Part shown: one piece after another, positions 7,053 to 10,926 of the stretch
How the letters are laid out: every line of letters begins with the position of its first letter
Numbering within the stretch: the first letter of the stretch is position 1
Assembly (NCBI GenBank): GCA_031272655.1
Contig: JAISTJ010000193.1
Coordinates: 1 to 10,926 of the forward strand
Length of the DNA stretch: 10,926 nucleotides
Source of the DNA: Tannerella sp.
GTDB lineage: Bacteria > Bacteroidota > Bacteroidia > Bacteroidales > Tannerellaceae
Direction of reading: 5' to 3'
Notes under the pieces: generated by a model
The model's database searches: none
The model's input: only the letters and a program-made list of their open reading frames with translations
What the model was told of the DNA's origin: nothing
Made by a program: the position numbers and the translations under genes

Positions 7053-7136
7053 TTTGTACTGAATTTAAGTGGTTTTGTACTGAAAAAGTCCAACTTCGTA
7101 CAATATGCTGCAAATTTTGTCCTGAAAGAGAATCAG
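7053..7136. repeat. Four 21-bp phased repeat units (TTTGTACTGAA-like)
   Basis: The motif TT(T/C)GT(A/C)C starts at 7053, 7074, 7095 and 7116, exactly 21 bp apart. Three of the four units continue CTGAA. The remaining 10-12 nt of each unit diverge. Twenty-one bp is two helical turns, so all copies face the same side of the DNA. Confidence 0.6.
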
Positions 7137-7161
7137 GGGAAGCGGATAAGCAGTATATTTG

Positions 7162-7186
7162 CGATGAATTCGTAACGAATCCATCG
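7162..7186. repeat. Hairpin in the repeat island
   Basis: CGATG-a-ATTCGT, a one-base centre, then ACGAAT-c-CATCG: 11 pairs with one mismatch. The right arm continues as ACGAATCCATCGAG, the exact reverse complement of 6833-6846. There is no T-tract, so a terminator role is weak. Confidence 0.5.
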
Positions 7187-7291
7187 AGAGCGATCGGAAA
7201 ATTCGTCTATCGGAAGACTGTCAAACTTTCCACTATTGACGCGAATTTTACGAGTTCTTACCGACTGAAAACTTGGGATTGTTTTTTTCTG

Positions 7292-7315
7292 GATTGCTTC
7301 TTCCTCGCAACGACG
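7292..7315 (+). repeat. Dispersed palindromic element, variant copy
   Basis: A copy lacking one G in the centre (GATTGCTTCTTCCTCGCAAC) with C for T before GACG. It is intergenic, on the plus strand in the same sense as the copy at 7361. Both are followed by GGGG and a CA-GCAAAC-like stretch, so the duplicated unit is longer than 25 bp. Confidence 0.75.
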
Positions 7316-7360
7316 GGGTACATGCAAACGACAAAAAAACAACAAAAAAACAAGGAATTG

Positions 7361-7385
7361 GATTGCTTCGTTCCTCGCAATGACG
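7361..7385 (+). repeat. Dispersed palindromic element, intergenic copy
   Basis: A full consensus copy (core, read on the minus strand, ATTGCGAGGAACGAAGCAAT), 69 bp downstream of the variant copy at 7292. It lies about 290 bp before the DUF3575 gene start. Confidence 0.85.
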
Positions 7386-7671
7386 GGGACAAGCAAACAA
7401 TGCTAAACAAAATAAAAAGGAGTTGTCGAAGTTCGGTTGCGGAAGGCGCCCTGACGAGGGGCCGGAAACAAAGATGAAACGGCAATAAGAGATATAACAA
7501 TGGGGTGACCAAATCCCCGACTTAACAAATTTTGAACAAAAAACATGACGGCGTGAAACTTTGGTTTTGCGTGGGCAAGTTTGCCCCGTATCCAAAGCGT
7601 CACAATGTCATTTAAACTGTAAGCGGTGCAAGCCATCAAAAGCGACCGCCGCTAACAAAAAAAGTGAACGT

Positions 7672-8520
7672 ATGAGGAATGTAGCATCAACACTTATGTT
7701 TTTCGTGGCTTTCATGAGCATCGGCGCCCTCTCGGAGCTAAAAGCGCAGGACATGGCTCTCAAAACCAACCTCCTGTATGACGCAACGAGCACCATCAAC
7801 CTCGGTTACGAGGTCGCTCTGAACAACAAGACCACCCTCGACATCTGGGTCAATTACAACCCATGGACGCTCGGGCACAAATGGGTAGGAATAAATGTCG
7901 GCAACGACAATAATCTTACCAACGACCTTGTAGATCAGCGCGAAATGAAGCTCAAGCACTTTATGGTGCAACCCGAGGTACGCTGGTGGTTATGCGAGAA
8001 GTTCAACGGACACTTCTTCGGCGCACACCTGCACGGAGGCTTGTTTAACGTGGGAGCGCTCACGTTACCCTTCGGATGGGGACGGTACAAAGACGGTTCA
8101 GGCGAATATTACGGGCAGTACCCCGTTAAGATGAGCAAAAACTTCGGCACAACCGAGAATCCCGATTGGAGAGATGTATCGGGCGTGCGCTACGGCGAAG
8201 GAACAACCCGCTATTCGGGGCTTGTCTCCAAGTTCGGCGAAGCAGAAGCAGACCGCGAGATCCACTACTCCAATGCCGACCGCGACGGAATCTACGTCAA
8301 CAGCTTTGAAGGATGGTTCATAGGCGCGGGAGTAAGCTACGGTTACCACTGGATACTCGCCCCGAGGTTCAGTCTGGAGTTTACAATCGGCGTCGGGTAC
8401 GCCTATCTCAACTACGAGAAGTCCCGATGCACCGACTGCAAGCAGTCCCTCGAAGACGCCGTTACGCACTACTTCGGACCCACACGGGCAGGACTATCGC
8501 TCATCTATATGCTGAGATAA
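7672..8520 (+). CDS. DUF3575 family outer-membrane protein
   Basis: 282 residues. The chosen ATG at 7672 (MRNVASTLMFF) starts a clear signal peptide ending LSELKAQ; the frame is open upstream to 7561 but has no ATG there. The mature protein begins MALKTNLLYDATSTINLGYE, and VQPEVRWWLCEKFNGHFFGAH, SYGYHW and the end YFGPTRAGLSLIYML are hallmarks of DUF3575. This is a Bacteroidota family of small beta-barrel-like outer-membrane proteins, often encoded beside fimbrial genes. Family members that I know are near 200 residues. This one is longer because of a hydrophilic segment at about residues 135-215, likely a surface loop. A CxxC (CTDC) lies near residue 253. The function is unproven. A DUF3868 gene follows after 90 bp. 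Confidence 0.85.
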   Translation: MRNVASTLMFFVAFMSIGALSELKAQDMALKTNLLYDATSTINLGYEVALNNKTTLDIWVNYNPWTLGHKWVGINVGNDNNLTNDLVDQREMKLKHFMVQPEVRWWLCEKFNGHFFGAHLHGGLFNVGALTLPFGWGRYKDGSGEYYGQYPVKMSKNFGTTENPDWRDVSGVRYGEGTTRYSGLVSKFGEAEADREIHYSNADRDGIYVNSFEGWFIGAGVSYGYHWILAPRFSLEFTIGVGYAYLNYEKSRCTDCKQSLEDAVTHYFGPTRAGLSLIYMLR

Positions 8521-8535
8521 ATTGAGAATTGAGAC

Positions 8536-8585
8536 CCCCGCAAGGGGCTACATAACCGCCAAGGCCGAATGAATGGCCGAAGCGG
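8536..8585 (+). promoter_or_regulatory. Two small hairpins in the DUF3575-DUF3868 spacer
   Basis: 8536-8547 is CCCC, a GCAA tetraloop (GNRA type), then GGGG. 8556-8585 is a nested inverted repeat: CCGC and GCGG outside, GGCC and GGCC inside, with a symmetric 3x3 internal loop. There is no T-tract. They could slow ribosomes or nucleases in an operon mRNA, or adjust the ratio of the two proteins. The role is inferred only. Confidence 0.35.
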
Positions 8586-8610
8586 ACAAAACAAACAAAA
8601 ACGAAACAAA

Positions 8611-10236
8611 ATGGACAAAAGGCACATAATATTGTTGGTATTGAGCTTGTTCTTCTGCTGCTCATTCGTAGCGGAGGCTCAAAGGCAGGGAGTCCGAAAC
8701 CCCCGCCGGACAGCAAGCGCAAACACCTCGCAGGCGGCGCAGCGCACAACCACTGTCGCTCAGAAAGACCGCGTGCAGTTCATTAAGAAGTCAATGAAGC
8801 GGCAGGGCGACTCCCTCATCGTGGACATGACGGTTGACATGTCGAAGCTCGACCTCAAGACAAACTACTCGCAGATCCTCACACCCGTCATCGGGTCGGA
8901 GACAGAAGAGATAGAGCTGCCAAAAGTGCTCATACAGGGCACAGCAAGCAACAAAGCCTTCATGCGTGAGCTTGAACTCAACGACGCCTCATACATGGAG
9001 TTTGAATCCAACCCGCCTTACGCTATTGTCAAGCCCAAGGGGCAGCTCCGGTACCGCCAGTCCGTGCCCTTCGAGCCATGGATGGATCAGGCATACCTTG
9101 ATGTAGAGGAAGACCTCTGCGGATGCGGCGATGAGGCCAAGATAGCCCGCACAAGGGTGATAGACCAGACCGAGAAAGAAGTAGTCGTACCGCCGAGTTA
9201 CAACGTCAGCCCGCGCTTCGTCTATATACAGCCCGAAGTAGAGCCGATAAAGAAACGCCGTGAGATAGGACAGGCATACCTCGAATACCCGCGCGGAAAG
9301 AACGAGATCTTCCCCAACTTCGGCAACAACCCGTCCGAGCTGGCAAAGATAGACAAAATGATATACGACATCAGCGCCGACCGCGACGTAACCGTTCAGG
9401 GCGTCTATATGGTAGGATACGCATCACCCGAAAGCTCCGTCAAGTTCAACACCGAACTCTCACGAGCCAGATCCGAATCCCTGATGAGGTATTTTATGAA
9501 AAACAGCTCCATACCCGCTTCCATGTTTGAAGCCCGCACCGGCGGCGAAGACTGGGCAGGACTGCTTAAACTCCTCGAAGACTATCCGCTGCCGTACAAG
9601 AGCGAAGTCCTGAGAGTGATTAACACAGTAAACAATTTGGATGAGCGCGAACATGCGCTTGAGAAGGTAGGCGGAGGCCACCCATACAAGATCATATATG
9701 ATGAACTGTTTCCCAAGCTGAGAAGAACCGACTGCGAGGTACACTACACCGTGCGCGACTTCTCACTCGAAGAAGCGAAGCAAAAACTTGAAACCGCACC
9801 ACAGATGTTGAGCCTCAACGAGATGTATATCGTAGCCAACACCTATCCTATCGGAAGTAAAGATTTCCTCAGGGTCTTCGATATCGCAAGGGAAGAATTT
9901 CCGGACGATCCGGTAGCCAATCTCAACGGGGCGGCAGTAGCGCTCCAGCAGAACAGGCTCAGGGAAGCTGAAAAATATCTTGCACTCTCAGATCACTCTA
10001 CCCCAGAGTACGCCAACAACTACGGAGTCTATCTTATGTTGACCGGCAAATACTCGGAAGCAGAGAGGTACCTCAAACAGGCGGAAGCCGCAGGTATCAC
10101 CGAAGCGACGCACAACCTCAGGGAACTTCGTAAAAAAGCTACCAATGTAAGGAGCCGTCGCGATGCAGGAGTTGATGATTACGATAATAATGCTGAAACT
10201 AAACCCGCCTCGAGAAGGCAAAGCAACAACAGATAA
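8611..10236 (+). CDS. DUF3868 / OmpA-like / TPR protein of a fimbrial cluster
   Basis: 541 residues from the ATG at 8611, preceded by an A-rich leader and starting a signal peptide (MDKRHIILLVLSLFF to VAEAQ). An in-frame ATG at 8569 would put 14 charged residues before it and is less likely. Residues about 50-120 match the N-terminal DUF3868 domain as I know it (FIKKSMKRQGDSLIVDMTV). A CGCG cysteine motif lies near 172. Residues about 260-330 are OmpA-like (VGYASPESSVKFN, LSRARSESLMRY, then GGEDW), suggesting peptidoglycan contact. Residues about 410-505 look like tetratricopeptide helices (NLNGAAVALQQNRLREAEKYL, NNYGVYLMLTGKYSEAERYL). The tail is basic and Asn/Arg rich. The family is found beside DUF3575 and fimbrillin genes. 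A periplasmic role in assembly or anchoring is inferred. Confidence 0.83.
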   Translation: MDKRHIILLVLSLFFCCSFVAEAQRQGVRNPRRTASANTSQAAQRTTTVAQKDRVQFIKKSMKRQGDSLIVDMTVDMSKLDLKTNYSQILTPVIGSETEEIELPKVLIQGTASNKAFMRELELNDASYMEFESNPPYAIVKPKGQLRYRQSVPFEPWMDQAYLDVEEDLCGCGDEAKIARTRVIDQTEKEVVVPPSYNVSPRFVYIQPEVEPIKKRREIGQAYLEYPRGKNEIFPNFGNNPSELAKIDKMIYDISADRDVTVQGVYMVGYASPESSVKFNTELSRARSESLMRYFMKNSSIPASMFEARTGGEDWAGLLKLLEDYPLPYKSEVLRVINTVNNLDEREHALEKVGGGHPYKIIYDELFPKLRRTDCEVHYTVRDFSLEEAKQKLETAPQMLSLNEMYIVANTYPIGSKDFLRVFDIAREEFPDDPVANLNGAAVALQQNRLREAEKYLALSDHSTPEYANNYGVYLMLTGKYSEAERYLKQAEAAGITEATHNLRELRKKATNVRSRRDAGVDDYDNNAETKPASRRQSNNR

Positions 10237-10339
10237 CAAACATTTACAATCTGGTTTAGAATAATGAATTAATGAAACTTTCAAGCAAGTGATAATGAAT
10301 AATGAATAACGGTTTAGCATTAATACCCACCCACTTGAT

Positions 10340-10356
10340 CCCCCCTTTACGGGGGG
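10340..10356 (+). terminator. C6-TTTAC-G6 hairpin, possible terminator
   Basis: A perfect 6-bp G/C stem with a 5-nt loop, 104 nt after the stop of the DUF3868 gene. A wider pairing of ATCCCC with GGGGAT (ending at 10370) is also possible. There is no T-tract, so termination is uncertain; it may equally be an intergenic repeat. Confidence 0.35.
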
Positions 10357-10479
10357 CTTCGGGCGGGGATAGAGAGAGAAGAGATAGAAATGTTTAAGAT
10401 AAATGATATATGGTACTAACAATTAAAAATTTTATGCGTATGGAGAAAGGATGAATAACGAAATGAACAAGTCTTAAGG

Positions 10480-10507
10480 AATTAAAAATTAAAAATTAAG
10501 AATTAAG
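10480..10507. repeat. AT-rich tandem AATTAAAA-like repeats
   Basis: Successive ATTAAAA / ATTAAGA units form a short low-complexity tract. Such tracts are common between genes in Bacteroidota, and no function is evident. Confidence 0.5.
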
Positions 10508-10594
10508 ACGCAGTAGCAAAACAAGGGAGAAGCAGACACAGCGGTGTCAAAGGTGTAAACCCCTCCCACAAAAAAAACAGGAAAGCTCACCACA

Positions 10595-10612
10595 CCGTCA
10601 AAGCGAGGAACA
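10595..10612 (-). repeat. Degenerate copy of the dispersed palindromic element
   Basis: Reads CGTCAAAGCGAGGAACAG: the left half of the element with AA in place of TT. The right arm GAAGCAATC is lost. The same AA substitution occurs in the copy at 10703. Confidence 0.55.
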
Positions 10613-10618
10613 GAACCC

Positions 10619-10643
10619 CGTCATTGCGAGGAACGAAGCAATT
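10619..10643 (-). repeat. Dispersed palindromic element upstream of the lipoprotein gene, copy 1
   Basis: The core ATTGCGAGGAACGAAGCAAT is intact; the last base is T instead of C. Together with the copy at 10653 it forms a direct repeat of 34-bp period that includes the flanking CCC. Confidence 0.85.
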
Positions 10644-10652
10644 TTGTGTCCC

Positions 10653-10677
10653 CGTCATTGCGAGGAACGAAGCAATC
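10653..10677 (-). repeat. Dispersed palindromic element upstream of the lipoprotein gene, copy 2
   Basis: A full consensus copy with core ATTGCGAGGAACGAAGCAAT, 34 bp after copy 1 and in the same orientation. It is 182 bp before the start of the fimbrial-type lipoprotein gene. Confidence 0.87.
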
Positions 10678-10702
10678 CAGAAATGGAACAATCGTCCCCC
10701 CT

Positions 10703-10729
10703 CGTCAAAGCGACCAAAGTGAAGCAATC
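10703..10729 (-). repeat. Divergent copy of the dispersed palindromic element
   Basis: Has CGTCAAAGCGAC, then a different 6-nt centre, then the right arm GAAGCAATC. The ends are conserved and the centre is replaced, as in a family with several central variants. Confidence 0.6.
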
Positions 10730-10858
10730 CAAAAAACCGACAGCCAAGGGCAAAAAAAACGCCCCCAACCTGTCAAAAAACAAAACAAAGAAACAAAAAA
10801 GAAACAAAATTTACAAACAAAAAAAATTTATTTATTACTAACTTAAAATTTTAAAATT

Positions 10859-10926
10859 ATGAAGTTGAAATTTTTATTTTCGAGTATGTTGTTCGCCGGA
10901 CTGTTAGTCGGCTGTAACAACGATGT
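10859..10926 (+). CDS. Lipoprotein, likely fimbrial subunit (5' end only)
   Basis: Twenty-two codons and two bases are visible before the window ends. MKLKFLFSSMLFAGLLVGC is a typical lipoprotein signal peptide with lipobox LVGC (Cys19), followed by NND. The start codon follows a very A/T-rich leader without a Shine-Dalgarno sequence, as usual in this phylum. In Bacteroidales the genes after a DUF3575-DUF3868 pair are commonly fimbrillins (FimA/Mfa1 type) or FimB/Mfa2 anchor proteins, both exported as lipoproteins. That is the inferred identity; the visible residues alone only show a lipoprotein. Confidence 0.7.
   Translation, partial: MKLKFLFSSMLFAGLLVGCNND

Larger units (their letters stand above)
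6521..7671. other. Gene-poor, AT-rich repeat island between divergent gene blocks
   Basis: About 1.15 kb without a convincing gene. In order it holds the rest of the REP hairpins (to 6591); a TTTG / TATCTTTG promoter (6694-6725); a TATCTTTG box (6974-6981); 14-nt inverted copies of CTCGATGGATTCGT (6833-6846 and, reversed, 7175-7188); direct copies of ATCGGAAAATTCGT (6983-6996, 7193-7206); four phased 21-bp units (7053-7136); a hairpin at 7162-7186; and two copies of the dispersed palindromic element (7292-7315, 7361-7385). The stretch 7386-7671 is less AT-rich and leads into the DUF3575 gene; I see no consensus promoter in it. Base composition before 7250 is clearly more AT-rich than the flanking genes. 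Confidence 0.6.
10237..10858. other. Repeat-rich 622-bp gap before the fimbrial-type lipoprotein gene
   Basis: No gene is supported here. In order: AT-rich text with short ATAATGAAT repeats; a G/C hairpin at 10340-10356; AATTAAAA-type tandem repeats (about 10480-10507); intact and degenerate copies of the dispersed palindromic element (10595-10729); and an A-rich leader (10790-10858) of the kind that precedes strongly translated Bacteroidota genes. I find no TTTG / TAnnTTTG promoter on the plus strand. The lipoprotein gene is therefore either read through from upstream or uses a promoter I cannot recognise. Confidence 0.6.

Noticed and set aside
6876..7175. 99-codon plus-strand ORF as a gene
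   Set aside because: It is Phe/Lys/Asn rich in AT-rich DNA, has no recognisable family, contains a -7 box and the 21-bp repeats, and its apparent heptapeptide repeat follows from the DNA repeat. A real small protein is not fully excluded.
7133..7396. Minus-strand ORFs across the palindromic elements (peptides such as VIARNEAI and SLRGTKQS)
   Set aside because: These come from the element itself, which is open in five frames; there is no start context or family similarity.
7561..7671. TTG start at 7561 extending the DUF3575 gene by 37 codons
   Set aside because: It would bury the signal peptide that begins at the ATG at 7672.
8569..8610. ATG at 8569 as start of the DUF3868 gene
   Set aside because: It adds 14 charged residues before an otherwise standard signal peptide; the ATG at 8611 has the A-rich leader.
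10644..10846. Lysine-rich plus-strand ORFs before the lipoprotein gene
   Set aside because: They start inside the palindromic elements and run through the A-rich leader; composition explains them.
10237..10858. Invertible promoter for phase-variable fimbriae
   Set aside because: The element copies here are direct rather than inverted, no consensus promoter lies between them and no recombinase gene is in the window.

Overview
This window is from the chromosome of a member of the Bacteroidota, most likely an uncultured Bacteroidales. The evidence is: promoters of the TTTG / TAnnTTTG type (one match with a 19-nt spacer, one with 20), A-rich start regions with no Shine-Dalgarno sequence, and genes with DUF3575, DUF3868 and fimbrial-type lipoprotein signatures that are typical of this group.

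Layout. (1) 1-144, + strand: the 3' end of a TrpB-like PLP enzyme, ending at a convergent intergenic hairpin. (2) 308-3064, - strand: a large lipoprotein with an N-terminal transglutaminase-like domain, a second degenerate transglutaminase-like module and a C-terminal thioredoxin-like domain. It has its own promoter at 3151-3181. (3) 3198-6386, - strand: a very large PEP-synthase-like protein with two receiver-like domains and an ATP-grasp PEP/pyruvate-binding domain, but no visible phosphohistidine or PEP-utilising domain. (4) 6387-7671: a gene-poor island holding a broken small gene, three REP-type hairpins, a strong promoter without an evident gene, a helically phased 21-bp repeat array and two copies of a dispersed palindromic repeat. 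(5) 7672-10926, + strand: a fimbria/outer-membrane cluster of a DUF3575 beta-barrel protein, a DUF3868/OmpA-like/TPR protein and, after a 622-bp repeat-rich gap, the start of a lipoprotein likely to be a fimbrial subunit.

The most unusual signal is a dispersed palindromic element of about 25 bp (core ATTGCGAGGnACGAAGCAAT). It is present intergenically and also sits inside both large minus-strand genes, four times. In each case it is in the same orientation and frame and adds the peptide DCFVPRND. At two of the four sites its 3' half has been amplified in tandem in multiples of three bases: five 18-bp units inside the second receiver domain, and two 21-bp units inside the transglutaminase protein. 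This looks like a coding-compatible repeat that grows peptide linkers inside proteins, analogous to the Rickettsia palindromic elements.

The two large minus-strand genes have no obvious shared pathway. The DUF3575/DUF3868/lipoprotein genes probably work together in assembling or anchoring a surface fimbria.
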